From a virus: a DNA stretch of 42,190 bases. Numbering within the stretch: position 1 is the stretch's first letter; the number at the start of each line of letters is the position of its first letter. A program made the position numbers and the translations under genes. The notes below the pieces were generated by a model that saw only the letters and a list, made by a program, of their open reading frames with translations, made no database searches and had not been told where the DNA came from. Positions 5,492-14,312 of the stretch are shown piece after piece. The stretch is taken from positions 1-42,190 of the IMG/VR virus record IMGVR_UViG_3300034012_002645; one strand, 5' to 3'.

Positions 5492-6570
5492 GTAGTTTTA
5501 ATGTCCCCGTGACGCAGCAACCGGCTCGCCACCTCGATCCCATCCCGCATCGCAATCTCCGCGCCGAACTGCTTGCGCAACTCATACGCCCCCTTCGTCC
5601 GCTCCGGAATAAACGGACGCACAAACGCATTGATCGTCCGGTGCGTCAGCGCATGCGCATCCGTCGGATTCGACCGCGGTATGACAAACTCCCCATCCCG
5701 CCCCAGCGCCCGCCGCAGCTGAGCCAACAACCGCAACCGCACCGGCACCTCCCCACTACGCCCCTTCGGCTTCCACCACGAACCATCCGGCAACCGCGTC
5801 CGCACCAGACGCAGCAACGGCGACCGCTTCCCCTTCACCACCCAATCCCTGCGAAGCGCCGCCACCTCAATATTCCGCAGCCCACACCACCGCATCAAAG
5901 CATACACCGCCCACACCCGCCGCTCCTCCAGATCCGCCGAAGTCCGCAGCTTTTCCGCCGCCGCATCCATCTCCCTAAGCACCGCCGCCGGAATCAAAGC
6001 AAACCCCTCGAACTCCTCCTCATCATCCTTCGTCTCCACCCGCACCTTCCGCAACTCCGCCACCTCCGGCATCACCAACCGAGCATCCCGATACCAATCC
6101 ATCGCCAGAGGTTGAAACATCGCCAGAATCTGCCGCGCCGTCGACTTCCGCCCCTCCGGCGAGCCAGGCCAAGCCCGCAAATAAGTCCGCAACTCCCCCG
6201 CCGTGCAACGCGTCATCGCCACCGCATCCGCATCACCCCCCGCGAACGCCCGCACCCACTTCCGCAACGTCGACACATTATTCCGCTTCGTCGAAGCCTC
6301 CGACATCTGCAACCACACCCTACAAACATCCCCCACAGACGCATACCCCGGCCGCGCCATTGTTTCCCGCGCATCCCCATGCAGCAGCTGCTTGGCAATA
6401 ATCTTCGCTTGCGCCTGGGCCAGTTTCTTGTCAGTGTGCCCGGTCGATCGGTTATGACGCTTGCCATGAATCAACACCCGGTAATACCAGCAGTTGCTAT
6501 CGTGCGGTTTGTATACCGATACCTCGCCATGCTTACGCTGGCGCCGAGCCACTTTACAGTCCACTTCCAT
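5446..6570 (-). CDS. int: Tyrosine site-specific recombinase (integrase)
   Basis: 374 residues from ATG 6570; an upstream in-frame TTG at 6588 would add 6. It has an N-terminal arm-binding-like part, a SAM-like core-binding domain (about 75-160) and the C-terminal catalytic domain. Catalytic residues are visible: R232 (CGLRNIEVAALR), K269 (KPKGRSGEVPV), R332 in YELR where the usual His is Tyr, H354 (LLRHGDIKTT) and the nucleophile Y364 (TTWKHYHAL). It integrates and excises the prophage at attB. A tRNA-Arg half gene about 110 bp upstream of its start marks attP. No Shine-Dalgarno is seen at either start. Confidence 0.93.
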   Translation of the reverse strand: MEVDCKVARRQRKHGEVSVYKPHDSNCWYYRVLIHGKRHNRSTGHTDKKLAQAQAKIIAKQLLHGDARETMARPGYASVGDVCRVWLQMSEASTKRNNVSTLRKWVRAFAGGDADAVAMTRCTAGELRTYLRAWPGSPEGRKSTARQILAMFQPLAMDWYRDARLVMPEVAELRKVRVETKDDEEEFEGFALIPAAVLREMDAAAEKLRTSADLEERRVWAVYALMRWCGLRNIEVAALRRDWVVKGKRSPLLRLVRTRLPDGSWWKPKGRSGEVPVRLRLLAQLRRALGRDGEFVIPRSNPTDAHALTHRTINAFVRPFIPERTKGAYELRKQFGAEIAMRDGIEVASRLLRHGDIKTTWKHYHALVHEPAPL

Positions 6571-6607
6571 ACGCGCATCATTGCCCAAGGACGCGCATCT
6601 TGCAAGA
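6571..6607. promoter_or_regulatory. Direct repeats and palindrome upstream of int
   Basis: ACGCGCATC occurs at 6571-6579 and 6591-6599, 20 bp apart (two helical turns). The palindrome TCTTGCAAGA follows at 6598-6607. These could be Int/Xis arm sites or a repressor operator. The TCTTGC half-site is also found at 1703-1718 in the RHH switch region. Confidence 0.35.
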
Positions 6608-6657
6608 ACTATTTCGTCACGAGATCAGAACCCGCATCAGAGTCCACTGGCGCGGAA

Positions 6658-6669
6658 GTAAGATCTTAC
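6658..6669. promoter_or_regulatory. 12-bp palindrome beside the att core
   Basis: GTAAGATCTTAC, a perfect self-complementary 12-mer, 10 bp before the tRNA-derived att core. It could be a binding site for an integration factor or regulator. Confidence 0.35.
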
Positions 6670-6679
6670 AAGAGTAAAA

Positions 6680-6718
6680 GCAGCCATAGCTCAATTGGAT
6701 AGAGCATCTGACTACGGA
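6680..6718 (+). other. attP core: 5' half of a tRNA-Arg(ACG) gene
   Basis: Reading + strand: a 7-nt acceptor strand GCAGCCA, TA at positions 8-9, D-arm GCTC...GAGC with the GGAT loop, anticodon 5' stem TCTGA and loop CTACGGA (anticodon ACG). Identity to a tRNA stops there. No 3' anticodon stem, T-loop or acceptor complement follows, so this is not a functional tRNA gene. Placed between int and the structural genes, it is the expected attP core. Most tRNA-targeting phages carry the 3' part; this one carries the 5' part. Confidence 0.75.
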
Positions 6719-6768
6719 CCGCTGGTTTCTCTCTGTCGGATTGGCACTCAGGCCAGATAGCATACCAC

Positions 6769-9700
6769 TTAGCGGATTCTTTGCTCGTAGTCCCAGGCCC
6801 TTTGTTCCGGCGTGCCCTCGGGGATCTGGTCGAGCAGCTTGAGCACGGATTCCATTTGCTCCACGCCGTCGGCGTTCCAGCTGAGGATGGCTTGGGCGTA
6901 GCGCGTCAGCGCCACCTGCATATTCTTCTCCTCGATGTAGCGTTCGCTGATCCCGTAGACCTTCGCGTCCTGGCGCAGCTTGTCCATGCCGCCTAGGCTC
7001 GGCCAATTCTGCACGATCTGATGCCCGCGCCGCAGGAACTCCAGGTATTGCAATTGCGTATGCAAGGCCCGCAGCTCGTTCGTCGGCAGCTGGTCCACCG
7101 GGAACTCCGGATTCCGCAGGATCGTGCTCCAGCCCTTCGCGGCCAGGCGCGTGTCGATTTGCCGCAGCGTCGCGTCGACTTCCTCCACCTTGCGCATACT
7201 CATCGAGCCGAATCCCATCGGGTCCCGGGCAAACAGGCGCCCGACAAATGGCAACTCCGCCGCCTCCAAGTTCACCGGCTTGCCCCCGCCGACCGACTCC
7301 AGCAGCTTCACCGTCTCGTCCGCCTGGCGGCCGATTGCTTGGCGCATGATGTATTCGATCTTCGCCGGCGAGTAGTCGATCCATTTGCCGACCTTCCGGT
7401 AGAAGTCCGGCGTGCTCATGTAATATTGCTCGCTGGCCGGCAGCGCCGACATCCACGGCGACACGATATGCTTCTGCTTGAAGTAAGAAAAATTCGCCTG
7501 TGCCTCGAACAGCGCCGTCATTTGCGGACCGAACACCGCCAACGGCGACCCCACATCGAACACCCGGTTCACCAGCAGCATCGCCTCCTTGCGCCCCAGC
7601 TCCTTCGGTCGCTCCAGCAAATGATCCATCATCGCATTCCAGGCCAACGACTGCACCACGCCCTCCGGACCGTAGGCAAAGGCCAGGCGAAATCCGCCCA
7701 CATTGGCATACCCCATCCGCTCCTCGATCGGCCGCTCGCGTTCGCGTTCCTTGTCCTCCTCCGACATCCACATATACGTCGCGCCCGCGCCCGCGCTCGA
7801 CATCGCCGCCACTTGGATGAGCCGCGCCGCCATGCGTCCCCGCACCGCCGGGTCCGGATCGGTCAGCACCTGGGCGAAGTTGCGCATGCCCTGCACCATC
7901 GGGTTGAAGAACATCATCGGCCGCATCATCCCCCGCAGATTCGCCGACAGCGGATGCTCGTTGAACTGCCCGCTCGACGTCCAATACTTCATCGCCGCCT
8001 CTTCGTCCTTCGCGCCCATCTTCAGCGCATAAGCCGCCGCGCCCTCCCGGGCCCCGGTCTCCACCAGCGGCGACAAGATCCGCCCAAACGTCAGCGCGTT
8101 AATAATATCCTGCGACTTGAATCCGATCAGCGGCGTGTAAAGCAGGTAATTACTCGGCTGCAACCAAGTCTGGAGCGCCCGCGCCGTCGGGTCCTTCGAC
8201 GTCCCCACGTAGAAACCTTCCGTCAGGAACTGCATCACCGAACTCCGCCGCAGATGATCCATCAGCTCCGTGCTCGAAGGCTCCACCCGGCTGAGCAGCA
8301 GACCGTCTTGTGCCAGTTGCGGATACTTGCCCGACAACTTATTCCACAATCCCTGCACCAGCGAACCTCCCGGCACCCACCCGATTGCGTCCGGGTTGAG
8401 CAGCATTTGCGAGATCATGTCACGTTGCAATCCAGCCACCGCGAACGGCGTGCTCTGCGTGATCGTCCGCTTGTAATTCTCCGACAGCGGCCCCGCCATC
8501 CAGTTGAGCGCCTTCAGCACCCCATCCATCGCCTGCTTGTTGGCAAAGAAATTGAACATCGCCGGGTCATTGACCAGCAAGTAACGCCGCTCGCCGCCCC
8601 GCAGGTAGCTTATGACATTGGCATCATTCGGCCGCGTCGGCCGCCAGATCCCGTCGAACTCCAGCGCATCGAGCAACTTTAGATCCTCGTCCCGCAGTTG
8701 CGGTTGGAATCCCATCTGCTGCTTCATGTGCTTCTCTACGGCCGCCTTCACCTGCTCGCGGATCTGCGCCGGCGTCGCCGCCGCTTCCGTCGGGATGTTC
8801 AGTCGCACCACCTGCTGCCCGGCCATGGTCCGCGTCAGCACCGGCACCTTCGGATCATTGGCGATCTTCGCCGTGACGTCCTCGAGGAGCCACATCAGTC
8901 GGTTGTTTGCGTGAGCATCCAGCGCCTGCTTCGTCTTGTTGATCGCCACCGCATTGAGATCCTCGATCGCCTCCTGGCTGCCCTTGATCGTCATGTCGCC
9001 GGATTGCACATCGCCTTTCGAGCTCGTGCCCGCCCGGTTGCCATCGCCGTAGACTTGTTTGACCAGCGGCCAATAATCCTCCTGCTCCGTCATCCGCTCC
9101 ACCTCGTCCTTCGATTTCAGCCCGCCACGCAGCTTGAGGTGCAGCAACGTATCGAAATATTTTTGGATCTTCGCGTAGCCCAGCTGAGCATTCGGGATCT
9201 CCCGCTCCGCCGCCGTCACGATTTCCTTCAGCTTGTCCGGACCGAACCCCTCGTTCAGCAACGGGTATTGCGCCTTCGCCAGATTCGCCTGCACCGCCTC
9301 CTCATCGCCCGCCGCCCGCGCCGTCCGCGCCCGATCGACAAAGAAATTGTAACGATACAACGCCGTCCGCGCCCACCCATACTCCATGAACCTCTGAAAA
9401 TGTTTCGGCGAGACCGTCCGCGTCGCGTCCCGCCAGGAATAATCCAGCAGGTTCACGAAGTTGCCGTCCATGTCCAGCATCCGCAGCCCCTTGCCCTTGA
9501 TCGCCCGCGTCGTCTCGCCGCCCACCATCAGCTTGTAGTTGTGGGCGAACTGCACGCGATCCGTCAGCTTCCGCACCTGGCGCATCTTGTCCACCGCCTT
9601 CACCTCGAGCCCCATCGACTCATCCCATTCCTTCAAGATCGACCGCAGAATCCGCCGCCCCATCCGGCTGAACGGCGCTCCGCTCGCCACCGCATCCGCC

Positions 9701-12700
9701 ACCGCATTGCCCTGGGCGATCGCCAGCTGCATCACCTTGCTCGTCGAGATCGTCTCATCCGGCTGGGCATTCGCCATACTCCACTGGTCGATCGCCGGCT
9801 TGTTCTGGAAACGATGCACCGCCCGGGCTGCGTCCCGCAGTTGCGCCGCCATCTTCGGGTAAAATTGATCCGCCGCCGCGCTGATCGCCGCCGTGACTTT
9901 GAGGTTTTGCACCGCCGGCGGGTCCACCATGAGGAGTCGCGTCCACTCCGCCACGCCCTCGCCGATTAAATACTCCCGCTTCGTCGCCTCGCTCGCATTA
10001 CCCGGCGGCTGGCTCGCCATGCTCCCCGGCAGCTGCGTCAGCGCCAGAAGTTCATCCGCGTGCTGATTCCAAAACCCCGGCGCCTTCGCATCCAGGAGAA
10101 ACTCCAGCCCGTGCCCCGCCTCGTGGAAATTGATCTGGCTCTGCGTCGCCCGCGTGAACGCCGTATGATTCCCCGGTCGGTAGACCGCCGGATGCGAACG
10201 CGTTGTCTGCGACGTCGACCGCTTCATCTCCAGGTTCACCGCCCGGTTCACATGATCCACGATCGACCGGTAGCCCCAATGTTGCCCCGGCTTATAGTTC
10301 TCGATCCCCTTGATGAGTCGTCGCCCCTCGCCCGTTTCGCCCTGGCGCAGCACCCAATCCGGCCGCGGCGTCGTCGTATCCGACGGCCGCGCCACCCCAG
10401 GCGGCACCCAAGCCGGCCCCGAAGCCGCCGGCGGCGTCGCCCCCCGCCGCGCTCCGGTCCCCCCGGTAGGGACCGCTGGCCCAGCGGTCCGCGTTGCCTC
10501 CGGCAATGCAAACAAATCCCCCTGCCCCGCCGCGGCCGCCGCGGCATCCGCTTCCGCCTGGGCCCGCGCCGCCAGCTCCGCCGGCGTCAGGCTCGAACGA
10601 TCCGTCTGCCCGGCCAGCGTGAATTCCACATCGCTCTCACCCAAAAGATCCATCTGCCGCGGCGCCGCCCCCCGCCGCGCCAGCCCCGCCATCGGCTCAT
10701 CCGCCGCGCCGACCCGCCCGTCCCCGTAGGCAAACATCGGTTTGCCACTCCGCAACCGTTGCTCCAGCAGCTCGAAGAGATCCGCCTCCGTCTCGACCTT
10801 GAAACCCTCCGCTTGCAGTGCCATCACCACGCGGTCCACATCATTCGCATCCTTGCGGAAGAGATCGCGGGCCTGCTTGATCCCCAGGTCCCGGGCGCCC
10901 CGCGCCATTTCCTGCAACCGCTTCAGCTCGCCCGCCCACACCGCCTTATTCTTCCCCTTCGCCGCCGTCGGTAGCCCGCCGGCCATGCGAATCGCGTCGA
11001 GCAGATCCACTCCACCCTGCCGCATATTCTCGCTGGCCTCGCGCTCCTGCCCCTGCACGTATTTGCCCCAAGCATCGAATGCCGCCTGGTCAAACACCGC
11101 CAGCCCCGTCGCCTCATCGCGCACATAATACGGCACCCGCATCTCGTAGAGATCCAGCGCCGCCGCCGACACCGGTTGGTTGGCATTGATCGCATCGCGC
11201 ACGATCCGGAAATGCTCATTGAAAAGTTCCGTCGTCGCGTCCGGGTTGAAATCCATGTCAATCCCCCGCTCCGTCCCCAGCGTCACGGCAAAATCATCCG
11301 GCGTCATCATCGCCGGCGTCATCGGCGGAGGCGTCACGATCGTCTCGCGTCCCGCCGGCATCACATTCACCGGCGCCTGCCGCGGCGCCACCGGGGCGGA
11401 CCCCGTCCGTGCCGCCGAGACCGCCGCCGCCCGGGCCGCCGCCGCATCCGGCAACCGCGGCGGCACATAGTAAGTCATCTCCGGCCGAGCGCCCGTCACC
11501 TGACGAAATCCCGGCACCCCAGCCTGCGCTGCATTGAAAGTCACCTGCGGCTCGCGTCCCCCCGCCGCCTGCATCCCCGCGGTCAACCGCCGCATCGGCA
11601 CCTCGAGCGCCCGGAAAATCTCCGCCTCCTCCCGGCTCAGCCCCTGCCCCGTCGCCTGCTTGTTCAGGATGAGATTCACCTTCTCATCCGGAATCCGCCG
11701 GTTCCCGATAAAAAATCCACTCAAAAGCAAACCCGCGCCCGCACCCGTCGCCACATCCCCCGCCGTGAAAGGCTCGCCCGTCATCGCCGCCGTGACCGGC
11801 ACCGCCGCCGCACCCGCCACCGTGCCCGCGCCCGCCGCTTGTCCGGCAACACGAGCCACCTCCCGGGCGCCACCCGCCGCCGCCGCCGTCTGGAGTCCCC
11901 GCACCGCCTGCACGCCCGACACCGGGAGTGACAACGCCGCCACGCCCAGCTCGCCGCCCATCTTCCATTCCGGCTTCAGCTTCGCCGCCGCCAGGACCGC
12001 ATCATACTCCTCCATGTGCCGGCCCAGCTGCTCGTAGACCGCATCGTAAGCCATCCCCGCACCCACGCCGCCCACGATCGCCGCCCCCGTCCCGGCCACC
12101 AGGCCAACGACCGGAGCCAAAGGCGCCGCCGGAGTCATCGCCGTCACCCCCGCCGCCGCCGGACCCACCAGCTTTGCCGCCCCGATCGCGCCCGCTGTCA
12201 TAGCGCCGCCGCGGCCCGCGCCGTAGAGGAGCGCCATCAATTCCGGATTATCCCCCGCCCGCCGCTCGAGCGCAGCACGCAGCTTCTCATCCTCTTGGGC
12301 TTTCTTGATGAGCGCCTCGCGGTCCTTCGTCACCCGTTCCACTTCCGGCGCCGCCGCCATGCCCGTCTGGTAATCCTCCTCCGAGATCAGCCCCGCATCG
12401 AACGCCCCCTGCAAACCCTGCGACAAACGCGCCGGGTCAAAATTCACCATGCCCCCCACCGGCACCTGCTGACCATTCACGGCCACCGTCCCCATCGCCC
12501 CCGTAAATTCAAACGCCTGTTTAGGTTGCTCCGGCTCCGCATCGAGAAACGCATCCACCTCCTCCGGCGAAGAGAACGCCGGCCCAGCGGTCCGCTCCTC
12601 CGGCGCATCAAGAAAAGCATCCACATCCTCCGGCGTAGCAAACGTCGGTCCCTCGGTTCCGACTCCCTGCTCCATGCTCCCCGCTCCAGGCTGCACCACC

Positions 12701-13038
12701 GGCGGCAGATCCTCATCCGCTTGTGGTAGGGCGGGACCTCCGGGCCCGCCGTCCTTCGTCGGCAACGGCGGCTCGCCATTCTCATCCAGCACCGCCTGCA
12801 CATTCGGTTCGATCGCGCCATCCAGCGGACGCTCCAGCTGCAACAACGGCGTCGGATCTTCCGGTGCAATGTCCACCGCGGACGGCCCCGCCGGTTCCGG
12901 CAGCATGTTGGGATTCCGCACCGCCGCATTCGATTCCTCGAGGATACGACGCTGTTCCTCCTCGGCCGACAGCAGATCCACCGGCGCGTCGAGAAACGCG
13001 TCGGCCTCCTCCACCGAGTTAAACGCCGGGACTGCCAT
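6769..13038 (-). CDS. Giant internal virion/ejection protein with zincin-like HEAGH motif
   Basis: 2089 residues from ATG 13038 with Shine-Dalgarno AAAGGG; longer frames upstream are rejected. The N-terminal 170 residues hold three copies of an (S/T)xE(E/D)xDAFLDA repeat (about 9-18, 135-145, 157-167). Residues about 260-430 are Gly/Ala-rich and hydrophobic, suiting membrane insertion. HEAGH at 972-976 (NFHEAGHGLEFLL) with a later GVAEW is a metallopeptidase-like signature. The C-terminal third resembles the 'large polyvalent protein' regions seen at the end of phage ejection proteins. Being last in the structural operon, it is probably the gp16-like protein injected with the DNA. Repeat elements have been inserted in frame (see 10462, 12662 and 12725). 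Confidence 0.75.
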   Translation of the reverse strand: MAVPAFNSVEEADAFLDAPVDLLSAEEEQRRILEESNAAVRNPNMLPEPAGPSAVDIAPEDPTPLLQLERPLDGAIEPNVQAVLDENGEPPLPTKDGGPGGPALPQADEDLPPVVQPGAGSMEQGVGTEGPTFATPEDVDAFLDAPEERTAGPAFSSPEEVDAFLDAEPEQPKQAFEFTGAMGTVAVNGQQVPVGGMVNFDPARLSQGLQGAFDAGLISEEDYQTGMAAAPEVERVTKDREALIKKAQEDEKLRAALERRAGDNPELMALLYGAGRGGAMTAGAIGAAKLVGPAAAGVTAMTPAAPLAPVVGLVAGTGAAIVGGVGAGMAYDAVYEQLGRHMEEYDAVLAAAKLKPEWKMGGELGVAALSLPVSGVQAVRGLQTAAAAGGAREVARVAGQAAGAGTVAGAAAVPVTAAMTGEPFTAGDVATGAGAGLLLSGFFIGNRRIPDEKVNLILNKQATGQGLSREEAEIFRALEVPMRRLTAGMQAAGGREPQVTFNAAQAGVPGFRQVTGARPEMTYYVPPRLPDAAAARAAAVSAARTGSAPVAPRQAPVNVMPAGRETIVTPPPMTPAMMTPDDFAVTLGTERGIDMDFNPDATTELFNEHFRIVRDAINANQPVSAAALDLYEMRVPYYVRDEATGLAVFDQAAFDAWGKYVQGQEREASENMRQGGVDLLDAIRMAGGLPTAAKGKNKAVWAGELKRLQEMARGARDLGIKQARDLFRKDANDVDRVVMALQAEGFKVETEADLFELLEQRLRSGKPMFAYGDGRVGAADEPMAGLARRGAAPRQMDLLGESDVEFTLAGQTDRSSLTPAELAARAQAEADAAAAAAGQGDLFALPEATRTAGPAVPTGGTGARRGATPPAASGPAWVPPGVARPSDTTTPRPDWVLRQGETGEGRRLIKGIENYKPGQHWGYRSIVDHVNRAVNLEMKRSTSQTTRSHPAVYRPGNHTAFTRATQSQINFHEAGHGLEFLLDAKAPGFWNQHADELLALTQLPGSMASQPPGNASEATKREYLIGEGVAEWTRLLMVDPPAVQNLKVTAAISAAADQFYPKMAAQLRDAARAVHRFQNKPAIDQWSMANAQPDETISTSKVMQLAIAQGNAVADAVASGAPFSRMGRRILRSILKEWDESMGLEVKAVDKMRQVRKLTDRVQFAHNYKLMVGGETTRAIKGKGLRMLDMDGNFVNLLDYSWRDATRTVSPKHFQRFMEYGWARTALYRYNFFVDRARTARAAGDEEAVQANLAKAQYPLLNEGFGPDKLKEIVTAAEREIPNAQLGYAKIQKYFDTLLHLKLRGGLKSKDEVERMTEQEDYWPLVKQVYGDGNRAGTSSKGDVQSGDMTIKGSQEAIEDLNAVAINKTKQALDAHANNRLMWLLEDVTAKIANDPKVPVLTRTMAGQQVVRLNIPTEAAATPAQIREQVKAAVEKHMKQQMGFQPQLRDEDLKLLDALEFDGIWRPTRPNDANVISYLRGGERRYLLVNDPAMFNFFANKQAMDGVLKALNWMAGPLSENYKRTITQSTPFAVAGLQRDMISQMLLNPDAIGWVPGGSLVQGLWNKLSGKYPQLAQDGLLLSRVEPSSTELMDHLRRSSVMQFLTEGFYVGTSKDPTARALQTWLQPSNYLLYTPLIGFKSQDIINALTFGRILSPLVETGAREGAAAYALKMGAKDEEAAMKYWTSSGQFNEHPLSANLRGMMRPMMFFNPMVQGMRNFAQVLTDPDPAVRGRMAARLIQVAAMSSAGAGATYMWMSEEDKERERERPIEERMGYANVGGFRLAFAYGPEGVVQSLAWNAMMDHLLERPKELGRKEAMLLVNRVFDVGSPLAVFGPQMTALFEAQANFSYFKQKHIVSPWMSALPASEQYYMSTPDFYRKVGKWIDYSPAKIEYIMRQAIGRQADETVKLLESVGGGKPVNLEAAELPFVGRLFARDPMGFGSMSMRKVEEVDATLRQIDTRLAAKGWSTILRNPEFPVDQLPTNELRALHTQLQYLEFLRRGHQIVQNWPSLGGMDKLRQDAKVYGISERYIEEKNMQVALTRYAQAILSWNADGVEQMESVLKLLDQIPEGTPEQRAWDYEQRIR
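10462..10490 (+). repeat. GGTAGGG palindromic element 1, inside the giant gene
   Basis: CCCGGTAG (10462-10469) joined to a perfect palindrome, GGACCGCTGG / CCAGCGGTCC (10470-10479 and 10481-10490). In the frame of the gene it encodes TAGPAVPTGG, so it is tolerated as an in-frame insert. The element lies opposite to the gene. Related copies are at 27602, 31055 and 31514. Confidence 0.75.
12662..12689. repeat. Heptamer block inside the giant gene (4 x 7 bp)
   Basis: Four heptamers of the type GCTCCNN (ACTCCCT, GCTCCAT, GCTCCCC, GCTCCAG). They encode part of the linker PGAGSMEQGVG. A related block, also in a coding region, is at 14467-14494. Confidence 0.65.
12725..12754 (+). repeat. GGTAGGG palindromic element, subfamily 2, inside the giant gene
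   Basis: GGTAGGGCGGGACC, TCCGG and CCCGCC form a stem of GGCGGG (12730-12735) with CCCGCC (12745-12750). It encodes DGGPGGPALP in the gene's frame. The same subfamily occurs at 19958-19983 in the opposite orientation. Confidence 0.65.
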
Positions 13039-13045
13039 AGTCCCT

Positions 13046-13735
13046 TTATCGCACGCCCAACAACTGCCGTGCTTGCTCCCTGGTAATCTGCCCCGCCTTG
13101 AAAGCCGCCCGCACCTGGTCCGCGGACATCGCACCCGCTGCCGCGGCCGCAGCTGGGGCGGCCGCCGGCGCCATGCTCATCGCATTCGTCGGAGCCATCC
13201 CCATCCCCATCGCCGCCGAGCTGGTCGGCGCCGACATCGGCAGCGGCATATTTGTCTCGAACGCCCCCGCGCCCGCGGGCGCCACAGACGCCGTCGGCGT
13301 CGGCACATTCGTCGGCGTCGGCATCACATCCTCCGCCCCCGGAAGCAGCATCATCTTGCCATCCGGACCGAACGCAATCGGCATCGGTCCGCCCTTAGAA
13401 GCCTTCGGTTTGACCACCGATTGCGTAGCGCGATTGGTGCCTGGGAAGTAGGTCCCCGTCATCGGATCAAAGACCAGCTGTTGCCCATCCTTATCCACCG
13501 GTCCCTCCTTGAATCGTTCTTGCGGAAACGGCTGCACCGAATTCGGCGACGTCGTGACAAACGGCACCACCTGGTTCGTGTTCACCGGATTCGTGATCGC
13601 CACCGCGGACGGCTGGAAGTTCGCGCCGCCGCCTGTTTCCTTGAGCCAGGCCGCGTTAAGTTGCTTGGCCACCGCTTCTGGAATACGGCGCCCGGGCGCA
13701 TAGCCCTTGCTCTGCACGTAGGTATCGAAGTCCAT
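13046..13735 (-). CDS. Internal virion protein, Pro/Ala-rich (229 aa)
   Basis: 229 residues from ATG 13735, 4 nt after the preceding stop; a longer frame upstream is rejected. N-terminal 60 residues are folded-looking (MDFDTYVQSKGYAPGRRIPE). The middle is polar, and residues about 150-210 are Pro/Thr/Met/Ala low complexity (TPTNVPTPTASVAP; MGMGMAPTNAMSMAPAAAP). It ends in a short helical motif (SADQVRAAFKAGQITREQAR) like a small peptide-binding or dimer helix. The place between the 184-aa gene and the giant ejection protein suggests a capsid-internal or head-tail cargo protein. Confidence 0.6.
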   Translation of the reverse strand: MDFDTYVQSKGYAPGRRIPEAVAKQLNAAWLKETGGGANFQPSAVAITNPVNTNQVVPFVTTSPNSVQPFPQERFKEGPVDKDGQQLVFDPMTGTYFPGTNRATQSVVKPKASKGGPMPIAFGPDGKMMLLPGAEDVMPTPTNVPTPTASVAPAGAGAFETNMPLPMSAPTSSAAMGMGMAPTNAMSMAPAAAPAAAAAAGAMSADQVRAAFKAGQITREQARQLLGVR

Positions 13736-13739
13736 GGTA

Positions 13740-14294
13740 TTATTGCCAGCCTTGGCCGACCAAGTAGTCCCCCGCACCGCCGCCGCCACCGGTCCCCCGG
13801 TTGCCGCCGCCGCCCATCTGCCGATCGACGATCTGCTGGCTCATGAGCGAGCGGCCGGTGTTGTTCATGCCGATGATGCTGTCGCCGATCATGGCTTGTT
13901 GGCGGGGGGATTCGCTGAGGAAGCCTTTGATCCATTCCGGATCAAAGCCCAGCTGGTCGCCGTGCCGTTTCATGAAATCTCCATACGCCGAGCCTTTCGC
14001 CTCGAGGGCTTTGTTGTTTGCAAAGGCTGAGACGAAGCTACCCAGCACGCTATCCGCCGAGCTGCCGCCGCCGCCACGGCCGCCGCGTTCGCCGCCGCCC
14101 TGCATGGCCATGGCCGCGCCGGCCGGTCCGCCCATGGCGAAACCGGCGACCGCTTGGCCCGCCTTGCGGATCGTGCCGCCGACGTCCTCGCCGATCTGCT
14201 CATACATTTGTTGGTTGGCTTGGGCCGCGCCGAGGGCGCCCTTGGCGAGATACTCGCCGCTTGTGTCATAGACTCCGGGGTTGTAGGCAAACAT
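13740..14294 (-). CDS. Gly-rich internal virion protein (184 aa)
   Basis: 184 residues with a clear Shine-Dalgarno (AAGGAGAG). The N-terminal helical region (YLAKGALGAAQANQQMYEQI), then Gly/Ala-rich hydrophobic stretches (AVAGFAMGGPAGAAMAMQGG) and a Gly-rich C-terminus are typical of small ejected podovirus proteins such as gp14-like ones. This is an analogy by position and composition; no family motif is certain. Confidence 0.6.
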   Translation of the reverse strand: MFAYNPGVYDTSGEYLAKGALGAAQANQQMYEQIGEDVGGTIRKAGQAVAGFAMGGPAGAAMAMQGGGERGGRGGGGSSADSVLGSFVSAFANNKALEAKGSAYGDFMKRHGDQLGFDPEWIKGFLSESPRQQAMIGDSIIGMNNTGRSLMSQQIVDRQMGGGGNRGTGGGGGAGDYLVGQGWQ

Positions 14295-14312
14295 AGTTAT
14301 TCTCTCCTTCGA

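Noticed and set aside
5464-6702. Plus-strand 412-codon frame opposite the integrase
   Set aside because: Composition is dominated by Arg/His/Pro/Leu as in antisense shadows, while the opposite strand encodes a clear integrase.
6680-6755. Complete tRNA gene
   Set aside because: Only the 5' half (to the anticodon loop) is present; no 3' anticodon stem, T-loop or acceptor complement follows.
6617-7984. Long minus-strand open frame of 455 codons
   Set aside because: It lies inside the 2089-residue gene in another frame, is Gly/Arg/Ala-rich without motifs, and has no coupled start; typical GC-rich shadow.
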